Of a stretch of 64,000 nucleotides of DNA, positions 50,909 to 60,430 are shown piece after piece. The DNA lies in NCBI RefSeq assembly GCF_036670025.1, contig NZ_CP137640.1:5738001-5802000 (forward strand), read 5' to 3'. The translations under genes and the position numbers were made by a program. The notes below the pieces were generated by a model that saw only the letters and a program-made list of their open reading frames with translations, did no database searches and had not been told where the DNA came from. Each line of letters opens with the position of its first letter. Positions within the stretch are counted from its first letter, which is position 1. The stretch comes from Bacillus_BD oryzisoli (GTDB lineage: Bacteria; Bacillota; Bacilli; Bacillales; Cytobacillaceae).

Positions 50909-53011
50909 TTAATCTTCCTTCCGGTTAAATTCATAAAGCGGATTAGGGACGGCGGCGTAGGAGTAGTCTTTCCCTTCAGGCTCTAAACGCATTTTAGTCA
51001 GTGCCTTGTGATCGACTTCAGCTTGATACAATGCTTTCCTGTCCATTCGAACACTTTCTGCATATTGCGGTAAAGACTCTAGCTGACCAAAGACTTTTTC
51101 ACAAATCCGGTAAATCTCCTGCCACAACTCGCCTTCCCCTAATCCAATGTGTTTGCATACCTGCAGAACAAGCTCACCGCAGTGATTCTGAAAGACTGTA
51201 TAAAATACCTTATTATGCATTTCCTTTAGATGCTCCGTCACAGTAACGGAGCCAGGGTAGAACTGCACTTGAACTTGATGCTGCTGGAGCCTGTTTCGAT
51301 ATATTCTAGCTCCTCCCCAATCGCGAAACAGCATACGAACAGGACGCCCCTCTTTAAATACCATTACACTGTTTTGCAGGTGACCTTCTAAACCAATTCC
51401 GTACTTTACCATAAGGGTAAGAAAGCCTGGAAGGGCAATCGAAACATATTCTGAGAAAAACTGAAAGGCTGCCTTGCGTAAGGATGTTTCCTTCCTTTTT
51501 TTAGCGTAGCTTTCCATTAATTCGATCAGGATCGGCTTTTCCGTTATAGGTGATTCGGCAAAAAGCGAGCTTCCAACAATTGCAACTTCATCCAACACTG
51601 TAAATGTTTCTACATTTTCACGTATCACAGCCGATAGATTTCTGCTTTTTAACGGATCATTTTCGAAACATTTCTCTGTTTCTTTCATTTTAAAATTATA
51701 TCCTGCACACTCACACACAGGTACAAACGTTTCAGCCAGGTCTTGTTCCTGCTGCATGACGGAACGAATGAGCCGAGTAAAAACGGCAGCGTTGTTTGTC
51801 GTATTTGCAGATATAGAGCGGACAGTGGAAGTCATCTGACTGTTGACCGCTACTTTGATGGCATATTTTGGTTTCTCTCCATTCATAAGTGGTACCACTG
51901 TTCGAAACGAAGAGGTTGCCCCGCTTGGCACCACAAAACCGCGTACAGGTACAACAACCTGTTCCTGGATTTCTTGTTGATAGATCTCTGGAATCGCCTT
52001 TTCCAGCTGCCAAGAATGCACTGGGACAAATACATAATCGTTTATCGTAAGTCCATATTCTGAAAACTCTTGCTCAGCAGCCTCTGGTAAACGGGGATAT
52101 TCTTTAAAAAGAAAAACATTTGCATCCTGCTGCTTTTCCTCTATTACACCCCACTCCGCATAATCCTTCCGTATTCCAACAAACTTAATATCCGTTACCC
52201 CATCAAATTCCGGCGCATAACGGAATACAGCCTCTGCTTCCATTCCTATTTTTGTTTTGGTACCCGGGTGAAGATTATGTCCTTCGATGGATAGCTGTTC
52301 AAAAAATAAACTTGAATCAAACTCACGATTTTGTTTCTTTTTTAATAAGACCCAATCAATCGTCGTTGAAATCCCCTGTTCTTTTGCTTGCTGCTGAAGC
52401 TCTTTTTTCTTCAGGTCCCAATAGGCATAGGAAAGCGCCAAATTAGCACTGCCGTTTATTACCTCCTGAGCCAGCTTCGACCAAGAACTTTGCTCGTTGT
52501 CAGCTTCTTCTTTGCAGCGCATGAGTGCAAGAAACTCAGCAGCGTGTTCAATCGTTTTTACTCCCGCTTGAGAAATATGTAAAATAACCCCATCGATTTC
52601 GACACGATTAAAGGCATAGGTTCGGCTTACAGGAATGACTAGACATTCCCTCTTTGAAAGTGGATACAGCTTATACACCTTTCCACTTTTTAATTCGTAA
52701 TTATGAAGGACACCAATCATCGTTTGCCAGTATTCATCAATAGCCGGAACATTCAGGGCATGGATAGAACCAATCACATATAAATCATGCGAATTCGAAG
52801 TAAGTCCCATAATATCTTCCCGCAGCATGGAACCAGCAAGACGGCGTAAAATTCCTTGCCGTCCTTTTTCTAGAGATGACAGATAGGGAGAAACCAATTG
52901 AGGTTCGTTACTCTTAAGAAAATTCAGAACCTTCACTTCGTCGTTAAACAACCCTCCCTGATTAAATGGACTTTGTTCTTTTTTAAGAAGTTGTGTTGTG
53001 CCTGTACTCAT
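50909..53011 (-). CDS. IucA/IucC-family NIS siderophore synthetase 2
   Basis: A 700-residue NRPS-independent siderophore synthetase, slightly longer than the usual 600-650. Conserved positions are EGHNLHPGTKTKIG (ATP/citrate region, GHP.HP..K), PVRGFVVPSGATSSFRTVVP, KVAVNSQMTSTVRS, and the C-terminal YGIGLEGHLQNSVMVFKEG plus RPVRMLFRDWGG. It adenylates a carboxylate (usually citrate) and joins it to an amine. The start at ATG 53011 overlaps the stop of the first synthetase gene (TAATG) and has GGAAGGAGAG upstream. Confidence 0.92.
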   Translation of the reverse strand: MSTGTTQLLKKEQSPFNQGGLFNDEVKVLNFLKSNEPQLVSPYLSSLEKGRQGILRRLAGSMLREDIMGLTSNSHDLYVIGSIHALNVPAIDEYWQTMIGVLHNYELKSGKVYKLYPLSKRECLVIPVSRTYAFNRVEIDGVILHISQAGVKTIEHAAEFLALMRCKEEADNEQSSWSKLAQEVINGSANLALSYAYWDLKKKELQQQAKEQGISTTIDWVLLKKKQNREFDSSLFFEQLSIEGHNLHPGTKTKIGMEAEAVFRYAPEFDGVTDIKFVGIRKDYAEWGVIEEKQQDANVFLFKEYPRLPEAAEQEFSEYGLTINDYVFVPVHSWQLEKAIPEIYQQEIQEQVVVPVRGFVVPSGATSSFRTVVPLMNGEKPKYAIKVAVNSQMTSTVRSISANTTNNAAVFTRLIRSVMQQEQDLAETFVPVCECAGYNFKMKETEKCFENDPLKSRNLSAVIRENVETFTVLDEVAIVGSSLFAESPITEKPILIELMESYAKKRKETSLRKAAFQFFSEYVSIALPGFLTLMVKYGIGLEGHLQNSVMVFKEGRPVRMLFRDWGGARIYRNRLQQHQVQVQFYPGSVTVTEHLKEMHNKVFYTVFQNHCGELVLQVCKHIGLGEGELWQEIYRICEKVFGQLESLPQYAESVRMDRKALYQAEVDHKALTKMRLEPEGKDYSYAAVPNPLYEFNRKED

Positions 53012-55008
53012 TACAGAATCTCTCCTTCCCATACCGCCATCGGATTTGGAACTTTTGCATACGGATAAACGGTCACATCTCCCCGAAGTCTCATCGTTGT
53101 CAGAGCCTTTAATTCGATCAAAGGCTGAAATAAGGCTTGTTCATCTGCTGCAGCCTGTTTGGCTATAGCGGGATCCTTCTTTAGTTCTGTAAAAACGTTT
53201 TTACACACTGTAACAACCTCCTTCCAAAGCTTCTTCTCATCGATTCCTAGATTTCGAACGATGCATGTAATCAATTCAGCAAAATGGTTTTGCATGACAG
53301 AATACGAAATAATATTTCGCAGTTGTTCTACCTTTTCCGTTACAATAGAGGAACCGGGGTAAAATTCTGCTTGAAATCCTTCCTTTTTTAGTCGCCGTGG
53401 TAAAATCCGTATTCCTCCGAAATCTCTTAAAAGAATACGTACAGGCTCTCCATGACGAAATACCGAAACGCTATTTTGCATATGGCCCTCTAAACTAATT
53501 CCATACCGTACCATTAAAGTTAAAAATCCAGGCAAGGACATTCGCGCATATTTATAGATAAATAAAGAGGCCGCCTCTCTTAAATCTGAAACATGAAGAC
53601 TTTTTGCTAATTCTTCTATCAGTTCAATGGCAATCGCCTTCCCACTAATCGGTGATTCCGCTAAAAGCGAAGCAGCCGCCATTGGGATTTCTCCTTCATT
53701 TTTCACATGATTCTCTGGGTTCTCTCGTAAAATAGAGGCCAAGTTCGCTTGTAGTGTCCAACGCTCATCCTCCGTCATATCTTGACACAGTGGCTGAAAA
53801 TAACTGCCTGCTCGTTCTTGAAGCACAACAAAACTTCCGCCAAAATGATTTTCTTTCTCTTGAATGTCACTTAGTATCTTCGAAAGAATGGGCCCATTCT
53901 CCACTGAGTTAGGTGACACAGTCCGTATCGCACTGGTGGTCTGTACATTGACCGCTGTTTTAATATGATGCTTTTTCTGACCTTTGCTTTGAATAGGAGC
54001 TAACGAACGAAATGAAACCAATGACTGTGTTGGAATACGAAAGTCCGAAATCAATATGACTTTCTTTTGTTCGATCTCCTTCTTGTACAGGGTATTTAAC
54101 GTATGATCAAACTGCCAAGGATGAACAGGAATCAGTTCATACTCTTCAGCTTGAAGCCCTTTTTCGTGTAAGTGTTTCTCTATGGCTGATTGTAAGCCGT
54201 CATACTCTTGGTACAACAAAGTTGTGATCGTTTGGGCATCAATTGAAATCGTTTGGCAATAGTCTTTAGAGACGGCTGCAAGAGCCACTTGTGGTGCTGC
54301 TCCCCATTCTGGAGAATACTGAATCACTTCCCCCGTATCAATTCCAAACTTTGTCTTCGCTCCGGGGTGCAGCGGATGGCCATCAACGACCCATTGTTCA
54401 TAAAAGACTAGAGGACTAAAATGCTCATTGTCCTTTCTTTTTTTAACTACCCATTCTAAAGAGGTCTCTATTTGATCTAATTTTGCCTTAGTGATTAACT
54501 CCTCTTTTCTCCTAGCTGCACCTGTCAACGCTAAAGCTAGATTAGCCACCCCATTTTGGATTTCTAGTTTAAATCGTTGAAACTGCTTTTCCGCGGCCTC
54601 CTCTATCAATCCTTCCTGCCTGATTAACTCTAGAAGTTCTACAGGATGAAACAAAATAGAAGTGGTATCAGCGGTACAAATTTCTATATCTCCTTCAATA
54701 TCAAATCGTCCAAGCGAGTGTCTCTTTTTGACGTTAGCCTTCAGTTCTTTCCCACTGGGTAGCTTGACGCAAATCGTGGTACTTACTCCTTCCAGCCACG
54801 CAACACTCTCTTCGTTGATAATCCTTTCTCGGATAAGTGCCTGAATGAGACGTTGAAAAATCCCCCTTCTCCCTGCCTGACGATTCAGAAGGTAATCCGC
54901 TTCCAATTCAGGGTGTTCATTTTTGATGTAGGCTAACGTTTTTGCTTCTTCCTCATCCAAAAACTCATTTTGTGCCATTCTCCCATTTTCAGTATGTATA
55001 ACACCCAT
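53011..55008 (-). CDS. IucA/IucC-family NIS siderophore synthetase 1
   Basis: A 665-residue NIS synthetase and first gene of the operon. It has VDGHPLHPGAKTKFG, IPTQSLVSFRSLAP, KTAVNVQTTSAIRTVSPNSV, and YGISLEGHMQNSVSVFRHGE plus RILLRDFGG, all positions of the catalytic palm domain. Start ATG 55008 (MGVIHTENG) follows GGGAGAG; an earlier in-frame ATG at 55071 would run through the Fur box. The two synthetases are clearly paralogous but differ enough to use different acceptors, as SfaD/SfaB or SbnE/SbnF do. Confidence 0.92.
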   Translation of the reverse strand: MGVIHTENGRMAQNEFLDEEEAKTLAYIKNEHPELEADYLLNRQAGRRGIFQRLIQALIRERIINEESVAWLEGVSTTICVKLPSGKELKANVKKRHSLGRFDIEGDIEICTADTTSILFHPVELLELIRQEGLIEEAAEKQFQRFKLEIQNGVANLALALTGAARRKEELITKAKLDQIETSLEWVVKKRKDNEHFSPLVFYEQWVVDGHPLHPGAKTKFGIDTGEVIQYSPEWGAAPQVALAAVSKDYCQTISIDAQTITTLLYQEYDGLQSAIEKHLHEKGLQAEEYELIPVHPWQFDHTLNTLYKKEIEQKKVILISDFRIPTQSLVSFRSLAPIQSKGQKKHHIKTAVNVQTTSAIRTVSPNSVENGPILSKILSDIQEKENHFGGSFVVLQERAGSYFQPLCQDMTEDERWTLQANLASILRENPENHVKNEGEIPMAAASLLAESPISGKAIAIELIEELAKSLHVSDLREAASLFIYKYARMSLPGFLTLMVRYGISLEGHMQNSVSVFRHGEPVRILLRDFGGIRILPRRLKKEGFQAEFYPGSSIVTEKVEQLRNIISYSVMQNHFAELITCIVRNLGIDEKKLWKEVVTVCKNVFTELKKDPAIAKQAAADEQALFQPLIELKALTTMRLRGDVTVYPYAKVPNPMAVWEGEIL

Positions 55009-55050
55009 TTCATCTCTCCCTATCTGTATATTACATATTTTTACAACGAT

Positions 55051-55112
55051 GATAATGATAATCTTTATCATTTGTATTTTCTGATTACTATATTAAATGA
55101 TAATGATTATCA
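55051..55112 (-). promoter_or_regulatory. Two Fur boxes ahead of the siderophore operon
   Basis: TGATAATGATTATCA at 55098-55112 is a perfect 7-1-7 Fur box, and gataatgataatctttatc at 55051-55069 matches the 19-base Fur consensus at most positions. They lie 43-105 bases before the first synthetase start. Iron-dependent repression by Fur is therefore very likely. Confidence 0.88.
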
Positions 55113-55274
55113 TCGTCAATTAATCTTTGGTCCTATAATTCCTTCATATCTAACTGTTTTCTATTTTTAGTAGATATTATGACCTATTATTTCATCTTCT
55201 GTTAGTTTAGTCTCAAATTCACTTTAATTATAAAAAGAACGTGAAATATTTTGTGTAACAAGATTTTTCGGGGA

Positions 55275-55285
55275 GTCACAGTGAC
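55275..55285. repeat. GTCACNGTGAC repeat upstream of the extradiol dioxygenase
   Basis: gtcacagtgac with the flank acaagatttttcgggga. It is between the siderophore operon and the divergent dioxygenase gene. A separate inverted repeat ccgaat..attcgg (55441-55465), 40 bases before the dioxygenase start, may be an operator. No other feature is seen in this 500-base gap. Confidence 0.6.
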
Positions 55286-55505
55286 CAGGTCCGAATTCCT
55301 AAAAAATACATTACATTTTTGAGTTCCTTTGGACACCCTAAATAGTAAGTGAATAAATGAATAGGCAAAAGAGCTTATTTTGAACCTTCAGCAGTCTTGT
55401 TTTTATATGCACGTGGGTAGGCTTACATATTGTGTTTTTACCGAATGAAGGTCATCCTGATTCGGCAAAATAGGTGTGTATTTATTCTAAAGGAGGATAT
55501 TATTA

Positions 55506-56405
55506 ATGATTCGCCATAAAAAATTAGGTTACGTTGTATTAAATGTAACAAATCTTGATAAATCCGTTGATTTTTATGAGAATATTGTTGGACTGGAGGT
55601 AGTTGAACGTAAAAATACTATTGCATTCTTAAGATGTAGTAATGACCATCATAATTTGATACTTGAACAAGCAGCAGAAGCAGGTTTGAAAAGAGTGGCC
55701 TATGAACTTGAAAAGAATGATCAATTTCAAGGGGTTTTCAACTATTTAACAGAACAGGGCTTAAATCCGATAGAATCTAGTGCAGAAGAAACACAAAGTT
55801 TGAATCAAGGCAGAACATTGCGATTTAAAGATCCACATATGGGAGTAACCTATGAATACTATGTTGATATGAAACAAATGGATTCACCATTTACTCCTAA
55901 AAAGGCAAAAATCACAAGATTTTTACATGTCGTATACGAAACAAATAAATTTGATGAGATGTTAGATTTCTTTACTAATACATTAAACTTCAGAGTATCA
56001 GATACCTCATCAGATGAAAAAGGTGCATGGGCATGGTTAAGAGCGTTCCCTTCACCATATCACCATGACATGGCGATTACGAAAGGATCAGAAAATAAAT
56101 TGAATCATCTTGCTTACCAGGCTGAAAGAGTGGATGATATTGGTATTCAAGTCAATAAATTAAAAAATGCAAATGTCCCAATCCTTTTCGGACCAGGAAG
56201 ACATCGTCCATCTAGCAGTGTTTTCCTTTACTTTGCTGACCCTGATGGCATAACGCTTGAATATAGCCAAGGAATGGAGGAATTCCCTGAAGAAGGGGCA
56301 AGGGAACCACGTGAATTAGAGCCAACTCCAGAGACCATCGACGAATGGGGAGGAACTCCGGAGCCTGGTTTTGGAAAATATGGTAAGTTGATTAGTGAGG
56401 ATTAA
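55506..56405 (+). CDS. Type I extradiol (catechol 2,3-dioxygenase-like) ring-cleavage enzyme
   Basis: A 299-residue VOC-fold dioxygenase made of two similar halves. The second, catalytic half has all three iron ligands: H141 (FLHVVYET), H201 (LNHLAYQ) and E252 (GITLEYS). It cleaves catechols next to the two hydroxyls (meta cleavage). The extra C-terminal 45 residues (EEFPEEGAREPRELEPTPET) are charged and unusual. AAAGGAGG precedes the start. Its logical partners (decarboxylase, Rieske dioxygenase, hydrolase) are 4-8 kb to the right, now separated by an intron insertion. Confidence 0.88.
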   Translation: MIRHKKLGYVVLNVTNLDKSVDFYENIVGLEVVERKNTIAFLRCSNDHHNLILEQAAEAGLKRVAYELEKNDQFQGVFNYLTEQGLNPIESSAEETQSLNQGRTLRFKDPHMGVTYEYYVDMKQMDSPFTPKKAKITRFLHVVYETNKFDEMLDFFTNTLNFRVSDTSSDEKGAWAWLRAFPSPYHHDMAITKGSENKLNHLAYQAERVDDIGIQVNKLKNANVPILFGPGRHRPSSSVFLYFADPDGITLEYSQGMEEFPEEGAREPRELEPTPETIDEWGGTPEPGFGKYGKLISED

Positions 56406-56545
56406 AAAACAATCAATAAATAGTAGTAAAAAAGTTCGTAACTAGTCGTTACCCCTATGGACATCAAATAGAGTAGGCGCATGAAAATATCATGCGCCTC
56501 TCACAGATCCGTACGTGCGGGTCATCGCATACGGCTCCTCCATGC

Positions 56546-57130
56546 TTATCCCCGCTGGGGATGTAGTTCATTATAAATATCCAGAAGAAAAACAAGTTTT
56601 ATATCACGAAACCTTTCATTAGGAATCGCAAAATGTACATGTTGGGTCAACGAACTTCTCCATTTAGTCATTGAGAGATGAGGAAGTTCGCCCTCCCACT
56701 TCCTTTTTCGAAGCTCCCTGTGGAGCTTTCTTATTTTCCTCCAACTTCTTAGTTGAATCATCCGAAGCCTTCTTCGAATCCATGAATCCAGTTGTTGAAA
56801 CAGTTTCTTTGAAAATCCAATACCAAAGTATCTACCCCATCCTCTGATGATGGGATTCAACCGATGCTTAACGAATTCTTCCAGATTTAATGTTTGATTT
56901 CTTTTCGTTACATCTTTGATACGTTTCTTGAATTTCTTTACTGCCTTGTCTGATGGTGAATGATAGTATCCTTGCTTGAAAACATATCCTAGAAAAATAA
57001 TCGGTTCTACAAGATTATCTACAATCTTGGTTTTATCAGGATGGACTTTTAAACCCAACCCTTCTTCTAATAGCTTAACTACCGTTCTCAAAACCCTTTC
57101 AGCACCCTTTCTTGATTTGCAACAGATGAC
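56546..57130 (-). pseudogene. Outer intron reverse transcriptase/maturase, 3' part
   Basis: This part encodes the C-terminal 194 residues of the outer intron protein, from VICCKSRKGAERV, through KVHPDKTK and IFLGYVFKQGYYHS, to the maturase domain (GIIM) with NPIIRGWGRYFGIGFS. It has no start of its own and joins in frame with the 5' part at 59003 once the inner intron is spliced out: 741 plus 585 bases give one 441-residue protein. Whether it is made depends on that splicing. Annotated as broken because the DNA-level reading frame is split. Confidence 0.85.
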
Positions 57131-59002
57131 GAGGCAAGTAGACCACTGGAACCTCCCCAGTAGCCCCTCTCAGAACCGGACGTGAACCTCTCAGCTCATC
57201 CGGCTCCCATTATTCAGCCGTAGGTTTAATACCTATTTCCCAATGTTTAAATAACTTGGGATTCTGATTTGCAATTCTACCTAAGAAATGTTCTGCTCTT
57301 TTCTTGTGACGAGCTAACCTTTTGTATTTCTTTCTTGCCCACATTATTAAGGCTTTGTTGATGTGCCTTAATGTTGGGTACATTTCTGATTTGTAGAATT
57401 TCCCATAGAAATTTATCCAGCCTATTATCTTTGAGTTAAACATATTTGATAGGTCAGTAAGGTCCTTATCAGCTTTTAACTGTAGCTTCCAATCCCTTAC
57501 TTTTTGCCGAATTGATTTCTTAGATTTGTTACTAATTGCTGGTGTAAAGTTAATAAAATGCTTTCCCCATCTATTCTTAGAACGTCTTGGCCTGAACGTA
57601 TATCCTAGAAAATCAAACGAAATATTTTCGTGATATTCTTTCCTAACTGCATCTTTACAATATACAATTCTTGTTTTAGTTGGATGTAGTTCAAGTTTAC
57701 ATTCGTTCATCCTAATGCTTAATGATTCAAGCAGTCTTATTGCCTCAGCTTCTGACTTGCAGTGAATGACAGCATCATCTGCATATCTCGCAAATGGATT
57801 ATTAGGATGGTTAATTGTCATCCATTTATCAAATGTGTAGTGTAGAAATAGGTTCGCAAGAACTGGACTTATGACTCCGCCTTGCGGTGTGTCAGAAGTA
57901 CGTTCTTTTACTCCTTCTTTTGTTTGAAAAGGTGCCTTTAGCCATCTTTCAATGTATAGCTTCACCCATTTAATACTTGTGTGTTTTTCCACTGCTTTCA
58001 TTAATAACCCATGATCAATGTTGTCGAATAAGCCCTTAATATCAAATTCCAGAACCCAATTGTATCTCCAACATCTTTTACGAGTTATTTCCAATGCTTG
58101 GATGGGACTTTTATTTGGTCTATAACCATAAGAGTCCTCATGAAAGAAAGGTTCCACTGAGGGTTCAAAATACAGTTTCACAACCATTTGTGCAATTCTA
58201 TCTGTAACAGTTGGAATTCCTAATGTCCTAGTGCCACCAGCTTTCTTTGGAATCTCTACAGCTTTAACTGCTGGTGGAAAGTAACTACCTGAGGACATTC
58301 TGTTCCACAGTTTGTAGAGATTATCCTTTAGGTTCACTTCAAATTCCTCTATTGACTCATGATCAATTCCAGCTGACCCCTTGTTTGCTTTAACTCTAAG
58401 AAAGGCTTCATAAACTGCCTTTTTGGATATATTGTACGGCTTTGTCTTATTCATAAGTTCCTCCCAATTTAATGGTTGACCTGTTAATAAAACTGAATAA
58501 CATAACCCCTTTGCTCCATCTCCGTTAGAAGGTTTCATAGCTACTACGAGTTATTCCGCCCCTATACATGGCATTGGTACTCTGATTCTTGTGGGGATCC
58601 CACTTGAAATCTCTCCCTTAGCATCCATGTCGTAGGTTCCCACGTTCCACACCCAAGCCTATATTAAGTTCACGCCGCCTTTATACCGGTCACCGAACGG
58701 ACAGTAAACAGGTTTCCTCCGAACTTATCCTGAGTTAACGACTCCCCCTCAGTTTTGATGACATCCTTACGCTTTCGATACTTCTTCAGCGGTTCAGTGG
58801 TTTTCGTCTCCTTAATACGTACCTGACAGAGTCTTGCTCTGCCTTTTCCCTAACGCTCAATACCATAGCTTTTGACTACAGCACCTTAGGGTGGTTTGCA
58901 ATCTCTACCTGTATAGCGATTGCGAGAGGCCTACTCTCATCTCAAGTGCAGCATAGCTTATTGGGGGTGCCGTTAGGCACACTTTCCTTGCTTTCGTGGC
59001 AC
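57131..59002 (-). mobile_element. Inner group II intron nested in the outer intron's RT gene
   Basis: It starts GTGCCACGAAAG (59002) right after the codons for YADDC of the outer reverse transcriptase and ends near CTTGCCTC (57131), with domain V at 57206-57171 (GAGCCG...CGGTTCTG). Length is about 1872 bases with its own intact 414-residue reverse transcriptase. The insertion keeps the outer frame exactly. The 5' GTGCC differs a little from GTGYG, so the boundary could shift by one or two bases. Confidence 0.82.
57210..58454 (-). CDS. Inner intron reverse transcriptase/maturase
   Basis: A 414-residue group II intron-encoded protein that looks intact. The RT domain shows IPKKAGGTRTLGIPTVTDRI, YGYRPNKSPIQALE, EFDIKGLFDNIDH, PQGGVISPVLANLFLHY and the catalytic YADDAV. 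The maturase domain (GIIM) follows with GWINFYGKFYKSEM. Start ATG 58454 is placed by GGGAGGA; a longer reading to 58538 lacks a ribosome site. It promotes splicing and retrohoming of its own intron. No HNH endonuclease domain is seen at the C-terminus. Confidence 0.92.
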   Translation of the reverse strand: MNKTKPYNISKKAVYEAFLRVKANKGSAGIDHESIEEFEVNLKDNLYKLWNRMSSGSYFPPAVKAVEIPKKAGGTRTLGIPTVTDRIAQMVVKLYFEPSVEPFFHEDSYGYRPNKSPIQALEITRKRCWRYNWVLEFDIKGLFDNIDHGLLMKAVEKHTSIKWVKLYIERWLKAPFQTKEGVKERTSDTPQGGVISPVLANLFLHYTFDKWMTINHPNNPFARYADDAVIHCKSEAEAIRLLESLSIRMNECKLELHPTKTRIVYCKDAVRKEYHENISFDFLGYTFRPRRSKNRWGKHFINFTPAISNKSKKSIRQKVRDWKLQLKADKDLTDLSNMFNSKIIGWINFYGKFYKSEMYPTLRHINKALIMWARKKYKRLARHKKRAEHFLGRIANQNPKLFKHWEIGIKPTAE

Positions 59003-59743
59003 ACAGTCATCTGCATACCTTGTAATGCGGTGACCTCTTTTAGTCATCATTTCATCAAGTGGGTGTAGATAGATATTTGCTAGTAGCGGACTAATTACGC
59101 CGCCTTGAGGGCTCCCGTTATCGTTTTCGTAGAAAACACCGTTTTCAAGGATTCCCGATTTTAAGAACTGTACAATTAAAGCTAAAACACTGCTATCCAC
59201 TACTTCTTCTTTAATTAAGTTAATAAGTTTATCGTGGGGGATTGCATCAAAGTACGTCTTAATGTCGGCGTCAATTACATACATATAACCTTCCATCAAA
59301 TCCTTACGGATTTTGTCAATAGCCATATGTGCACTACGGTTAGGACGAAATCCATAACTACAGTCTAGAAACTTCTGTTCAAAGATAGGTTCAAGTATTT
59401 TCTTCGTTGCTGCTTGAAGAATTCGGTCTTCAACTGTTGGTATTCCTAATGGACGTTTAGAACCATCAGCTTTTGGAATATACACTCTTCTGACAGGTTT
59501 TGCCCGGTATGTTTTAGTACGCAAAGATTCTTGGAGCACTCTTAAGTTGTGTTCCAATTTTATTTCATAATCTTTAATTGTTACTTTATCCACACCATGC
59601 GAGCCTCGGTTTTTCTTCACATCATTGAAGGCTTCTTCCAAGTTTTGATAGTTCCAGATTTTATCAATTAGACTGTACCATTTGCGTTTCTTTTTAGAAC
59701 TCTCAACTACACGTAAGCTTCGTTTTCCTATTGATTCATTCAT
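58973..59743 (-). pseudogene. Outer intron reverse transcriptase/maturase, 5' part
   Basis: The N-terminal 247 residues of the outer intron protein: IWNYQNLEEAFNDVKKNRGS, VYIPKADGSKRPLGIPTVED, YGFRPNRSAHMAIDKIRKD, DADIKTYFDAIPHDKL, GSPQGGVISPLLANIYLH and TRYADDC. At Cys 247 the inner intron begins, and unspliced reading adds only VPRKQGKCA before a stop. Start ATG 59743 is set by AAAGGAAA. The YADD box is therefore intact only at its Asp residues, and the protein requires splicing of the inner intron to be complete. The 650 bases upstream are the outer intron's 5' RNA domains. Confidence 0.85.
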
Positions 59744-60391
59744 GTATTCGTTTCCTTTCCCAATACAATATCGACTGAATAGGTAGCCCAATGGTCGATA
59801 TTTGATATTAGTACTACGCCCTAAACAACCTACTTTCTTTCGGTCTCGATTCTTAGGCTATCTACCTCATCGACTTCTGTTTAGTACATGACAAGTAAAT
59901 AGGTTCGTAATGCTTTTCTTACATGGGCAGACGGGCTTCGCATCAGTTCATTGCCTTTTGGGTCAACGTCTGTCTTACCAACATTGTGATGAGTCACTTA
60001 TCTTTGTGGCATTTCCGACAAGTTTATTCACTACTATCCCCTGCTCTGACTTCTCACCTTCCATAGTCAATTTCTCGTCCATCGCGGCTTTGAAAAAGGG
60101 TTACCACCAATTTGTGGAGAAGATAAGATCTCCTTGGGTCACGTCATCGCCTTTCACTCGAAACCAGTCCTCATAACTAATAAGATACAGAGTGGTATTG
60201 GACTTCCCCATCCTTTGCAAGGTTATCCCATCTTACCAGCCAACATGGTTACAGCCACCTGTTCCGAGTTTTGCCTTCAAGTCCTCCGCACGAAATCTCA
60301 CGACACTCGCACTACCTGTCAGCTATACATTTCCGCCACAACGGCACGTTAGGGACTTTCACCCATTAGAGCGATGCGCTGCCAAGCGCAC

Positions 60392-60424
60392 AAAGGTTCA
60401 AAAGCATGTAGCTTTTGAACCTTT
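60392..60424 (-). terminator. Terminator of the ACMSD-like gene, target of the outer intron
   Basis: aaaggttcaaaagc and gcttttgaaccttt form a perfect 14-base stem around atgta. The outer intron starts at the next base. After the intron the sequence resumes TTGATG, so the T tract was probably split by the insertion. Confidence 0.88.
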
Positions 60425-60430
60425 ACTTAT

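Larger units (their letters stand above)
56468..60391 (-). mobile_element. Outer group II intron (probable bacterial class C)
   Basis: The minus strand begins GTGCGCTTGGCAGCGC at 60391, a group II 5' end, and finishes with domain V (GAGCCG...GGATCTG, 56537-56504), a domain VI stem (AGGCGCATGA / TCATGCGCCT) and CCTACTCTAT at 56468. It sits directly at the foot of a terminator hairpin (60392-60424), the insertion preference of class C introns. After removing the nested intron it is 2052 bases with one 441-residue reverse transcriptase. Exact ends are inferred from motifs. Confidence 0.85.

Noticed and set aside
55009..55071. N-terminal extension of the first NIS synthetase (IIIIIVVKIC)
   Set aside because: The hydrophobic text is a translation of the Fur box region; ATG 55008 has a good ribosome site.
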